Below are positions 7,984-13,470 of a DNA stretch of 13,552 bases, piece after piece. The stretch's first letter is position 1; every line of letters starts with the position of its first letter. Position numbers and translations under genes: made by a program. Origin of the DNA: an uncultured Lachnospiraceae bacterium (GTDB lineage Bacteria; Bacillota; Clostridia; Lachnospirales; Lachnospiraceae); NCBI GenBank assembly GCA_937916415.1, contig CALGGH010000114.1:1-13552 (forward strand). The letters run 5' to 3'. The notes beneath the pieces were generated by a model, which ran no database searches, was not told the DNA's origin, and saw nothing but the letters and a program-made list of their open reading frames with translations.

Positions 7984-8769
7984 TCACGTTTTTTTCTTCA
8001 CGGCACAGTCTTCGTTCTTGCAGTCCTCGCAGTTGATGAATCTCTCAAATCCCTGATCATTGATCTCATCCACCAGCGTGGCATCACCGTCATTGACTAT
8101 GCAGCCGTCAACCAGCACGTGAGTCCTGTCCACGTTCAGCGCTTCCAATATCCTCGTACTGTGCGTGATGATGATGAGTGCCCCGTCTACCTGCTTTTTG
8201 TATTCTTCAACACCCTTGGAAACAACGTGCACCGCATCCACGTCAAGTCCGGAATCCGTTTCATCCAGGATGGCCAGCTCCGGCTTAAGCATCAGGAGCT
8301 GCAGTATCTCAGCCTTCTTCTTTTCGCCGCCCGAGAATCCGACGTTTAAGTCCCTGTCGGCATAGGACGGATCCATGCTCAGCAGTTCCATCGTGGCCTC
8401 AAGCTGTTTCCTGAAGTCCCACAGCCTGATGCGTTCTCCGGTCTTCTGCTCTATCGCGGTACGGATGAAGTTGCCGAGCGTGATGCCCGGAACCTCCACG
8501 GGATTCTGAAAAGACAGAAACAATCCCTTTTTGGCTATCTCATCCGTGGGAGCATCGGTTATGTCCTCACCCTTAAACAGAATGGTTCCACCGGTCTTGA
8601 CGTACCTCGGATCACCGATGATGCATGCGCCCAGGGTGGACTTGCCTGCTCCGTTCGGTCCCATTATTACGTGGACTTCGCCCGGATCCACGACGAGGTT
8701 AACGCCGTTTAGTATCTCCTTGTCCTCCACGCTGGCCTTTAGGTCTTTGGTTTCAAGTAAATGTGACAT
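7984..8769 (-). CDS. sufC: Fe-S assembly ATPase SufC with Cys-rich C-terminal tail
   Basis: SufC is the ABC-type ATPase that drives conformational change in SufBC2D; it is cytosolic and not a transporter. The 261-residue product has Walker A GPNGAGKST (37-45), a Q-loop near SFQNP (86-90), the signature FSGGEKKK (145-152), Walker B LAILDE (165-170) with the Suf-type continuation TDSGLDVDAV, and the switch His in IITH (203). The start has AAGGAAG 4-5 nt upstream. After the normal end of the fold (about residue 243) there is an extra tail with C247, C250 and C255 (CEDCKNEDCAVKKKT). That Cys pattern is also found at the end of the DUF134 protein encoded next to it. The gene is the first structural gene of the suf run. 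Confidence 0.96.
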   Translation of the reverse strand: MSHLLETKDLKASVEDKEILNGVNLVVDPGEVHVIMGPNGAGKSTLGACIIGDPRYVKTGGTILFKGEDITDAPTDEIAKKGLFLSFQNPVEVPGITLGNFIRTAIEQKTGERIRLWDFRKQLEATMELLSMDPSYADRDLNVGFSGGEKKKAEILQLLMLKPELAILDETDSGLDVDAVHVVSKGVEEYKKQVDGALIIITHSTRILEALNVDRTHVLVDGCIVNDGDATLVDEINDQGFERFINCEDCKNEDCAVKKKT

Positions 8770-8809
8770 TTCTCTTCCTTTCTGTCATATTACAGCATGA
8801 TTTTTGGTG

Positions 8810-8833
8810 CAGATTCACAGCAGGGCGAATCTG
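8810..8833 (-). other. Hairpin in the DUF134 gene-sufC gap
   Basis: CAGATTC (8810-8816) and GAATCTG (8827-8833) form a perfect 7-bp stem with a 10-nt loop in the 83-bp gap. On the minus-strand transcript it sits between the DUF134 stop and the sufC ribosome binding site. No T-run follows it. It could modulate read-through or RNA stability. Confidence 0.45.
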
Positions 8834-8843
8834 ACACATGTCA
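8832..8843. promoter_or_regulatory. Operator-like near-palindrome before sufC
   Basis: On the minus strand this reads TGACATGTGTCA, which has one mismatched pair as a palindrome and differs by one base from the core TGACATATGTCA at 9418-9429, next to the P2 start site. Two such sites on either side of the DUF134 gene suggest a shared DNA-binding protein, perhaps the DUF134 product itself. The site is short, so chance is possible. Confidence 0.3.
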
Positions 8844-8852
8844 TATCTAAAT

Positions 8853-9212
8853 CTATTTTACGCACAGTTCAGACATGCAATGCTCACAAGGCTCCCCCGT
8901 ATTCTCCGGATCGTGACCGTTGCAGACCGAATAATTGCCGCCGGTGACGTTGAGCGTCCTGCCGTTGATCAGCATGTCCGCAAGCTTGCCGCGGGCATTG
9001 TCATAAATCTTCGTTACCGTGGTTCTCGACACTCCCATGTGACGGGCACACTGCTCCTGCGTGAGTCCTGCCAGGTCGATCAGCCTGATCGTCTCATATT
9101 CGTCAAAAGACAGTTCGATCTCACCTGATTTGGCGCGGTCCGTTTCCAAGGGGGCAAATCCCCTGTACTTAGGCTCCGAGCATATTTTTCTCCTTCTCTG
9201 TGGTCTTGACAT
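8853..9212 (-). CDS. DUF134 (UPF0251) family DNA-binding protein
   Basis: The 119-residue product opens with MSRPQRRRKIC, continues with FDEYETIRLIDLAGLTQEQCARHMGV and SRTTVTKIYDNARGKLADML, the hallmarks of DUF134, whose core is a sigma-70 region 4-like helix-turn-helix (about residues 35-80). Members are predicted transcription regulators of unknown ligand. The C-terminus has cysteines C97, C109, C112 and C117, the last three in CEHCMSELC, a possible metal or iron-sulfur site. The start ATG at 9212 has AGG about 8 nt upstream. It is the first gene of the suf run, 83 bp before sufC, so local regulation of iron-sulfur assembly is a reasonable inference, not shown by the sequence itself. Confidence 0.9.
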   Translation of the reverse strand: MSRPQRRRKICSEPKYRGFAPLETDRAKSGEIELSFDEYETIRLIDLAGLTQEQCARHMGVSRTTVTKIYDNARGKLADMLINGRTLNVTGGNYSVCNGHDPENTGEPCEHCMSELCVK

Positions 9213-9267
9213 TGATAATACCTAATGCTCGTGTTATGTAAACTATGTCCGGTGGATCCATATAATC

Positions 9268-9306
9268 ATGTCAGGGACAAAAGTTATTTCTCCCCTGGCC
9301 CGACAT
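9268..9306 (-). other. Hairpin in the presumed suf leader
   Basis: ATGTC-A-GGG (9268-9276) can pair with CCC-GACAT (9299-9306) as 8 bp with one bulged base; a shifted pairing of CAGGG (9272-9276) with CCCTG is also possible. It lies 56 nt before the DUF134 start in a transcript from P2. The two pairings share bases and exclude each other. No T-run follows in either direction. Confidence 0.4.
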
Positions 9307-9416
9307 AAAAATTGCTCCGTTTCGTACCTTTTGAAGATAACGTCAATAAGGAACCGATGCCTGCTGCTTCTTTGTCTTTTCTTCAAGATTCGTTCATAAT
9401 TGCTTCAGCAGGATTT

Positions 9417-9430
9417 TTGACATATGTCAA
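9417..9430. promoter_or_regulatory. Perfect 14-bp palindrome at the P2 start site (operator candidate)
   Basis: TTGACATATGTCAA is a perfect palindrome. It starts 6 bp downstream of the P2 -10 hexamer, exactly where the minus-strand transcript should begin, which is a typical place for a repressor operator. A near copy lies before sufC at 8832-8843. The binding protein is unknown; the DUF134 product is a candidate. Confidence 0.5.
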
Positions 9431-9435
9431 TAATA

Positions 9436-9463
9436 ATTATATCACCATTATGGATATGTGCAA
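9436..9463 (-). promoter_or_regulatory. Promoter P2, candidate main promoter of the DUF134-suf operon
   Basis: On the minus strand the -10 is TATAAT (9436-9441), preceded by TGA, giving an extended -10 identical to that of P1. The -35 is TTGCAC (9458-9463), 16 bp away. Transcription should start near 9429 and give a leader of about 217 nt before the DUF134 ATG. The -35 abuts the T-rich face of the 27-bp repeats. Confidence 0.55.
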
Positions 9464-9570
9464 GAGAATCTTGAAAAAAAAGAAAAGGCAGAGAATCTTG
9501 AAAAAAAAGAAAAGGCAGAGAATCTTGAAAAAAAAGAAAAGACAGAGAATTTTGAAGAAAAGACAAAGAA
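9463..9570. repeat. 27-bp tandem repeat, about four units
   Basis: Units lie at 9463-9489, 9490-9516, 9517-9543 and a diverged fourth at 9544-9570. Each starts AGAGAATCTTG on the plus strand, followed by an A-rich run and GAAAAGGC. The first two are identical and the third differs at one base. The minus strand is almost pure pyrimidine. Because 27 is a multiple of three, both strands show repetitive open frames here (Lys/Arg-rich and Phe/Leu-rich), which I regard as by-products. The array lies between the candidate RNA 3' end and P2. Confidence 0.9.
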
Positions 9571-9887
9571 GCAGCGGGCATCGATTCTAACTTGATCGAC
9601 ACCCGCTACTTAAATGAATTATCCAATGGACTCGTCCTCCATCATCTGATCCCGTACCCTCTCGCATGAATTTGATATTCAGATATCCGTGGCGGCTTAT
9701 TATTTAAGCTTCTCTCTCCACTTTTCAATTATGCACTCGATACGTCTGGATTGATTTACGTTCCCTATTCAATTGATCTATGTTATATACCCATTGGACT
9801 GTACCTCTCCTCGAGTATTTGTTTTCTGTTCCTTTGATCTATGTCTCGAGTTTTGTCTTTCTTTTTAGCTCCTCTCTGTTTGTTTAT
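9560..9887 (-). ncRNA. Candidate structured noncoding RNA from P1 (or long attenuated suf leader)
   Basis: A transcript from P1 should start near 9887 and end after the hairpin at 9573-9607, about 330 nt, with no plausible gene inside. A long-range pairing joins 9789-9799 with 9621-9631 (8 Watson-Crick pairs plus 3 G-U pairs in the minus-strand RNA). Inside it are small perfect hairpins at 9695-9709 (GCTTA/TAAGC) and 9667-9681 (TGAAT/ATTCA). Upstream, two CTCGAG boxes (9810-9815, 9845-9850) can pair, and TTGATCTATGT occurs twice (9773-9783, 9834-9844; plus-strand spelling). I do not recognise it as 6S, tmRNA, RNase P, SRP RNA, a T-box or a known riboswitch. Alternatively it is an early-terminated leader of the suf mRNA. 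Exact ends are estimates. Confidence 0.5.
9573..9607 (-). terminator. Terminator-like hairpin ending the candidate RNA
   Basis: AGCGGGTGTCGAT pairs with ATCGATGCCCGCT on the minus strand (9595-9607 with 9573-9585), 13 bp with a 9-nt loop. The only two non-standard pairs are G-U wobbles in the minus-strand RNA but C-A mismatches on the plus strand, so the fold favours minus-strand transcription. The tail that follows is U-rich (TTCTTTGTCTTTTC) but not a clean U-run, so termination may be partial. Confidence 0.55.
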
Positions 9888-9893
9888 GAGTTA

Positions 9894-9921
9894 ATTATAT
9901 CATCTCAAATCGAGTTGTCAA
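9894..9921 (-). promoter_or_regulatory. Strong promoter P1 on the minus strand
   Basis: The -35 is a perfect TTGACA (9916-9921) and the -10 a perfect TATAAT (9894-9899), 16 bp apart, with TGA forming an extended -10. The A/T tracts just upstream (about 9922-9960) look like an UP element. This is the best promoter in the window, yet no protein gene follows for about 675 bp. Confidence 0.8.
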
Positions 9922-9927
9922 CACTTT

Positions 9928-9945
9928 TTTGAAAATATTTTCAAA
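9928..9945. promoter_or_regulatory. AT-only-core palindrome upstream of P1
   Basis: TTTGAAAATATTTTCAAA is a perfect 18-bp palindrome ending 6 bp upstream of the P1 -35. TGAAAATAT recurs at 9951-9959. It may be an UP element, a protein-binding site, or both. Confidence 0.45.
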
Positions 9946-9983
9946 TTTTCTGAAAATATCTCCCCATCCCTTTCTTAATCCCG

Positions 9984-10016
9984 GGGAAACGCCGCTCAAA
10001 GCGTTCCCGCGCGGCG
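9984..10016 (-). other. Competing GC-rich hairpins after the aspartokinase gene
   Basis: GGGAAACGC (9984-9992) pairs with GCGTTCCC (10001-10008) with one bulge. CGCCGC (9990-9995) can instead pair with GCGGCG (10011-10016), and the two folds exclude each other. This is about 70 bp past the aspartokinase stop and may end that operon, but no U-run follows on the minus strand, so a standard intrinsic terminator is not supported. Confidence 0.35.
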
Positions 10017-10086
10017 CAGATCGTCCACGGACTGTCTCATGTCTGCGTCATGCCTCCAGACCACAATTCGCATGCAAGCTAATCCT

Positions 10087-11406
10087 TTACAGGTTCGCGG
10101 TTACGAAAATGTCGTATATCGCCTTGATCGCGGTTTCGAAGTCCTGATTCCGAACTCCGATGATGATGTTTAACTCCGAAGAACCCTGATCTATCATCTT
10201 GACGTTGACGTTGGAATGCGCCAGTGCGGAAAAGATGCGTCCGGCGGTTCCGCGCGTCGACTTCATGCCGCGGCCCACGACCGCTATCAGGGCCAGGTCT
10301 GACTCGATCTCTATCGAATCGGGTTCCGCGAGCCTGTGGATCGCGCTGACCACCTGCTGCTCCTTGTCCATGAAGTGATCCTGATGCACGAAAACCGTCA
10401 GCGTGTCGATGCCCGAGGGTACGTGCTCGAATGAAATGCCGTAATCCTCAAATGCCTGAAGCACCTTGCGGCCGAATCCGATCTCCGAATTCATCAGTTC
10501 CTTCTCGATGTTTACCGAGCAGAAACCCTTTTTGCCGGCTATGCCCGTGATGGTATACCTGGATTTCTGGGCAGTGCTCTCCACTATCCACGTTCCCTTG
10601 TCCTCGGGAGCGTTGGTATTGCGTATGTTGATCGGTATGCCTTCCTTGCGGACCGGGAAAATGGCCTCCTCATGCAGCACGCTGGCGCCCATGTACGCAA
10701 GTTCCCTCAGTTCCCTGTAGGTAATGGTGTCTATGCTCTCGGGATTGTCGATGATCCTGGGATCAGCCACCATGAAACCTGAAACGTCCGTCCAGTTCTC
10801 ATATGCCTCTGCCTTGATCGCTCCGGCAACTATCGATCCGGTTATGTCGGATCCTCCCCTGGAGAAGGTCTTGACCCTGCCGTCCTCATATGCGCCGTAA
10901 AAGCCCGGAATGACGGCACCATCCAGCCCGTCCAGCCTCTTGCGCATCAGTTTCTCGGTAATCCGCGCGTCAAACGTTCCGTCTTCATCAAACCTGATGA
11001 CCTCTGCAGCATCTATGAACTCGCGGTTCAGGTAAGCGGCCATGATCCTGCCGTTTAGGTACTCTCCCCTCGAAGCGGCATAGTCCTTGCCTGCCTTGGC
11101 CTTGAAGTTCTCGCTTATCTTCTTAAACTCATAGTCCAGGGATATCTCCAGTCCAAGTCCGTATATGATCTCGTCATACCTGGTCTTGATCGCCTTCAGC
11201 GCATCGGTGAACGACTCGTCCTTCTCCGCCAGGGCATATGCCTGATAGAGCATGTCCGTAACCTTCACGTCGTCGCTGTTTCTCTTGCCCGGTGCGGAGG
11301 GAACCACGAACCTGCGTGAAGCCTCCATGTTGATGATCGCACAGGCTTTTTTGAACTGCTCTGCGCTGGCGAGCGAACTGCCGCCGAATTTCACTACCTT
11401 TACCAT
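10087..11406 (-). CDS. lysC: Aspartokinase with two C-terminal ACT domains
   Basis: Aspartate kinase phosphorylates L-aspartate, the first step to lysine, threonine and methionine. The 439-residue product has KFGGSS (6-11), the clostridial-type VVPSAPGKR (34-42), and FSRGGSDITGS (181-191) near the aspartate/ATP site, then WTDVSGFMVADPRI. Two ACT domains follow at about 285-355 and 368-439, so feedback inhibition by lysine and/or threonine is expected; which one cannot be read from the sequence. AAGGAG lies 7 nt before the ATG and overlaps the end of hom, whose stop is 11 bp away, so the two are probably co-translated. The symbol is by family; thrA-type naming would also be possible. Confidence 0.94.
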   Translation of the reverse strand: MVKVVKFGGSSLASAEQFKKACAIINMEASRRFVVPSAPGKRNSDDVKVTDMLYQAYALAEKDESFTDALKAIKTRYDEIIYGLGLEISLDYEFKKISENFKAKAGKDYAASRGEYLNGRIMAAYLNREFIDAAEVIRFDEDGTFDARITEKLMRKRLDGLDGAVIPGFYGAYEDGRVKTFSRGGSDITGSIVAGAIKAEAYENWTDVSGFMVADPRIIDNPESIDTITYRELRELAYMGASVLHEEAIFPVRKEGIPINIRNTNAPEDKGTWIVESTAQKSRYTITGIAGKKGFCSVNIEKELMNSEIGFGRKVLQAFEDYGISFEHVPSGIDTLTVFVHQDHFMDKEQQVVSAIHRLAEPDSIEIESDLALIAVVGRGMKSTRGTAGRIFSALAHSNVNVKMIDQGSSELNIIIGVRNQDFETAIKAIYDIFVTANL

Positions 11407-11417
11407 TTTTATACTCC

Positions 11418-12617
11418 TTAAAGCACGCGAATGCGCGTAATCACGTCTACCTTAGATGCGGCCGCCTCATACTCGGCATTACTGATAACGCATGTTATAA
11501 AAGCGTATTCTCCGCTAATTCCGGCATCCACGGCTTCAACCGTGCCGAACGCCTCCCTGGCGGCTTCGCCGGCAGACTCCGGCACCCTCACGAAGAACCT
11601 GCATCTGTATTCCTCTATGCCGGTCAGGCTTACGTCCGTTTCATCCCACACGCATGCCACCGTCTTGTCAGGATGCCTGGCGCAGTCCACCACGTCGGAT
11701 ACGACCGCGCTGGCGGTGGGCAGCTTGCCCGCGCCGCGTCCGTAATACATGGTGTCTCCCAGGGTGTTTCCGCTGACAAACACGGCATTGTACACGTCCT
11801 TTACCATGTATAACGGGTGTGATGAATCCATCATGAACGGTGCGACCATTGCGAAAAAACCTTCCTTGGTCTCACGGCTCATGGCCAGGGGCTTGATCGA
11901 CTTGCCCATGGCATGTGCATATTTGAAATCTTCGGGCGTAATGGCAGTGATGCCTTCCTTATATATGTCCTCATAGCGCACGTTGCCGCCGCACATGAGG
12001 GATGACAGGATCGCGATCTTGCGGGCGGCGTCATGACCTTCCACGTCCGCCTCCGGATTGCGTTCAGCATAACCGAGCTCCTGGGCCTCCTTCAGCGCAT
12101 CCTCAAATTTGACCCCATCCTCATCCATGCGGGTCAGGACGTAATTGGTCGTTCCGTTCAGGATGCCCGTGATCGACTCTATGTGCTCAGCGGTAAGCGC
12201 CTTATTCAGCGGCCTGATGATCGGTATGCCTCCGCCCACGCTGGCCTCGAACAGGTAGCTGCACTTATTGTCTTCAGCTATCCTGATGAGCTCCGGACCG
12301 TGCGCGGCCACCACTTCCTTATTTGACGTGCAGACGCTGACGCCCTTTTCCAGAGCCCTCCTGGTAAAGGTATATGCCGGCTCCATTCCGCCCATCGTCT
12401 CACATATTACCCTTACCTCGGGGTCGGCCATGATGATCTCAAAGTCATGAACCACCTGAGCCTCATGCGGATCTCCCGGAAAATCCCTGAGATCCAGTAT
12501 GTACTTAACCTGCACGTCGTCGCCCAGCCTGGAGGAAATCTCCCTGGCATTGATGTCCATGACCTCCACCACGCCGCTTCCGACCGTGCCATATCCTAAT
12601 ACCGCTACGTTTACCAT
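11418..12617 (-). CDS. hom: Homoserine dehydrogenase with C-terminal ACT domain
   Basis: The enzyme reduces aspartate semialdehyde to homoserine, the branch to threonine and methionine. The 399-residue product has the NAD(P)-binding GYGTVGSGV (8-16), SNKE with K100, EASVGGGIPII (124-134), NGTTNYVL (154-161), and NPEADVEGHDAARK (187-200) containing the conserved Asp and K200 of the active site. A C-terminal ACT domain (about 327-399) suggests threonine feedback control. AGGGAG lies 5 nt before the ATG. The 96-bp gap from the ACT-protein gene contains a small 5-bp hairpin and no clear promoter, so the three genes probably form one operon. Confidence 0.95.
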   Translation of the reverse strand: MVNVAVLGYGTVGSGVVEVMDINAREISSRLGDDVQVKYILDLRDFPGDPHEAQVVHDFEIIMADPEVRVICETMGGMEPAYTFTRRALEKGVSVCTSNKEVVAAHGPELIRIAEDNKCSYLFEASVGGGIPIIRPLNKALTAEHIESITGILNGTTNYVLTRMDEDGVKFEDALKEAQELGYAERNPEADVEGHDAARKIAILSSLMCGGNVRYEDIYKEGITAITPEDFKYAHAMGKSIKPLAMSRETKEGFFAMVAPFMMDSSHPLYMVKDVYNAVFVSGNTLGDTMYYGRGAGKLPTASAVVSDVVDCARHPDKTVACVWDETDVSLTGIEEYRCRFFVRVPESAGEAAREAFGTVEAVDAGISGEYAFITCVISNAEYEAAASKVDVITRIRVL

Positions 12618-12713
12618 ATTTGCTCCCTTTCCGATCCCATACGGAATCTTCCTATATTTATCGGGAAACCTCCCGCAGTCAAATCCGGGGTTATTTCCAT
12701 CCGCGCTGCTTCA

Positions 12714-13166
12714 TCATTCTCCCGCAAGGAGTTTGACGTGATGAACGCCATCTATGTGTCCCAGCTCATCCACCATGCTGCCGATGTCACCCGTGGTGGG
12801 CAGCACCCGTATGCTAAGCGAGATCGTGGCTATGCCGGCTATCGGCAGGCTTTGATGTATCGTCAAAATGTTGGCGCCACATTCGGCTATCCGTCTTAAG
12901 ACCTCGCTGAGCCTGCCGGGCTCGTCATCCATCTGCGCCGTGAGGTTGATGGTAGTGCCCTCGGCTGAATCATGAAACTCAAAGATGTCATCCTTATACT
13001 TATAAAACGAAGACCTGCTGAGTCCCATCCGGTCCACTGCAGCGGCCACGGAAGGTTCCTTGCCTGATTCGATCAGATGCTTGGCCTCCACGACCTTCAG
13101 CATCACCTCGGGGACGGCCCTTCCCCGCAGCACGTAATATTTTGACTTATTGGCCATGTCTTCCAT
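12714..13166 (-). CDS. ACT domain-containing protein, UPF0735 (PheB/YszB-like)
   Basis: The product is 150 residues from the ATG at 13166. It opens with a KYYVLRGRAVPEVMLKVVEAKHLI segment typical of UPF0735, then SVAAAVDRMGLSRSSFYKYKDDIF, which resembles a helix-turn-helix (about 38-62), and a C-terminal ACT domain (about 72-147). ACT domains bind amino acids, so a ligand-responsive regulatory role in aspartate-family synthesis is inferred; the biochemical function of the family is not settled. I chose 13166 because GGGGTGG lies just upstream and the length fits the family (about 147); an in-frame GTG at 13196 and an ATG at 13157 are alternatives. It leads the operon with hom and the aspartokinase. 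Confidence 0.88.
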   Translation of the reverse strand: MEDMANKSKYYVLRGRAVPEVMLKVVEAKHLIESGKEPSVAAAVDRMGLSRSSFYKYKDDIFEFHDSAEGTTINLTAQMDDEPGRLSEVLRRIAECGANILTIHQSLPIAGIATISLSIRVLPTTGDIGSMVDELGHIDGVHHVKLLAGE

Positions 13167-13238
13167 TTCGTCCACCCCATACGGACAAATGATCACGAAT
13201 GTTTGTCTGCTGGAGACACTTGTGCGTCGCTGAGGGAT

Positions 13239-13267
13239 AGTATATCACAGCAAGCCCTGACATGCAA
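13239..13267 (-). promoter_or_regulatory. Promoter of the ACT-hom-aspartokinase operon
   Basis: On the minus strand the -35 is TTGCAT (13262-13267), the spacer 17 bp and the -10 TATACT (13239-13244), preceded by TGA as an extended -10 like P1 and P2. Transcription should start near 13232, leaving a leader of about 65 nt with a small GACAAA/TTTGTC hairpin (about 13184-13207) and no recognisable riboswitch or T-box. Confidence 0.65.
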
Positions 13268-13295
13268 GCAGAATAAAGGAAATGAGCATTAAGCG

Positions 13296-13324
13296 TTGAA
13301 AAAGTTTGATGTTCAAGGTATACT
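13296..13324 (+). promoter_or_regulatory. Promoter of the degV-type gene
   Basis: The -35 is TTGAAA (13296-13301), the spacer 17 bp and the -10 TATACT (13319-13324). Transcription should start near 13331, inside the first 57-bp repeat, giving a leader of about 140 nt. It is divergent from the ACT-hom promoter, with 28 bp between their -35 boxes. Confidence 0.6.
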
Positions 13325-13325
13325 T

Positions 13326-13450
13326 GGTTGTGGAAATGCATCCATGCATTTCCGGACACAACCAATGCCATCCTTGGCATTAGGTTTTGGAAATGCATCC
13401 ATGCATTTCCGGACACAACCAATGCCATCCTTGGCATTAGGGTTGTGGAA
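13326..13450 (+). repeat. 57-bp tandem repeat, two full copies and a 10-bp third
   Basis: Copies lie at 13326-13382 and 13383-13439 and differ at one base (GGTTGTGG versus GGTTTTGG). GGTTGTGGAA at 13441-13450 starts a third, after one extra G. Each unit holds a 10-bp hairpin with a 2-nt loop (GGAAATGCAT and ATGCATTTCC) and a 7-bp hairpin (AATGCCA, loop TCCT, TGGCATT). In addition the GGTTGTG and CACAACC boxes can pair within a unit or with the next unit. Almost the whole array is in the degV leader RNA. Confidence 0.93.
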
Positions 13451-13458
13451 TTTTTTTT
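13414..13458 (+). terminator. Rho-independent terminator shape in the degV leader
   Basis: CACAACC-AATGCCA (13414-13427), loop TCCT, and TGGCATT-AG-GGTTGTG (13432-13447) form a 14-bp stem with a 2-nt bulge, followed by GAA and eight T (13451-13458). The T-run touches the AGGAGG ribosome binding site, so this fits an attenuator rather than the end of a gene. Pairing of CACAACC back to GGTTTTG of its own repeat would disrupt it. Confidence 0.75.
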
Positions 13459-13470
13459 AGGAGGCCATGC

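Larger units (their letters stand above)
9353..9585. repeat. 39-bp imperfect inverted repeat around P2 and the 27-bp repeats
   Basis: The left arm is 9353-9391 and the right arm 9547-9585, with 36 of 39 positions matching as inverted copies and a 155-bp spacer. The spacer holds promoter P2, its palindrome and most of the 27-bp tandem units, which are themselves shortened versions of the arm sequence. The right arm covers the 3' half and tail of the terminator-like hairpin of the candidate RNA. The left arm lies within the suf leader. Confidence 0.8.

Noticed and set aside
9213..9260. TTTACA/TATTAT pair 16 bp apart just before the DUF134 ATG
   Set aside because: Transcription would begin at or inside the start codon, giving a leaderless mRNA; P2 is the better candidate.
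9312..9590. Open frame on the plus strand encoding a Lys/Arg-rich repeated peptide
   Set aside because: The repeats come from the 27-bp tandem DNA units, there is no convincing ribosome binding site, and the same inverted-repeat DNA yields a matching PMPAASLSFLQ-like string on the opposite strand, which shows that DNA repeats and not selection on protein explain it.
9405..9602. Phe/Leu-rich open frame on the minus strand
   Set aside because: It is the complement of the same tandem repeat, runs through promoter P2 and the terminator-like hairpin, and has no recognisable family.
9560..9887. Short ORFs in the candidate RNA, for example one starting MREGTGSDDGG and a three-codon MGI
   Set aside because: They are very short, mostly without a ribosome binding site, and cut across the predicted stems; the three-codon one has a purine-rich site upstream but is too short to judge.
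9590..9900. T-box or lysine riboswitch, considered because of the nearby aspartokinase
   Set aside because: The T-box consensus and the lysine aptamer motifs are not present, and the region is downstream, not upstream, of the aspartokinase gene.
12615..12704. 29-residue minus-strand ORF between the ACT gene and hom
   Set aside because: It overlaps the hom start, lacks a good ribosome binding site and shows no leader-peptide bias for Thr, Met or Lys codons.
13147..13437. Minus-strand frame with twice-repeated MALVVSGNAWMHF
   Set aside because: It is an in-frame reading of the 57-bp tandem repeat and crosses two divergent promoters and the start of the ACT-protein gene.
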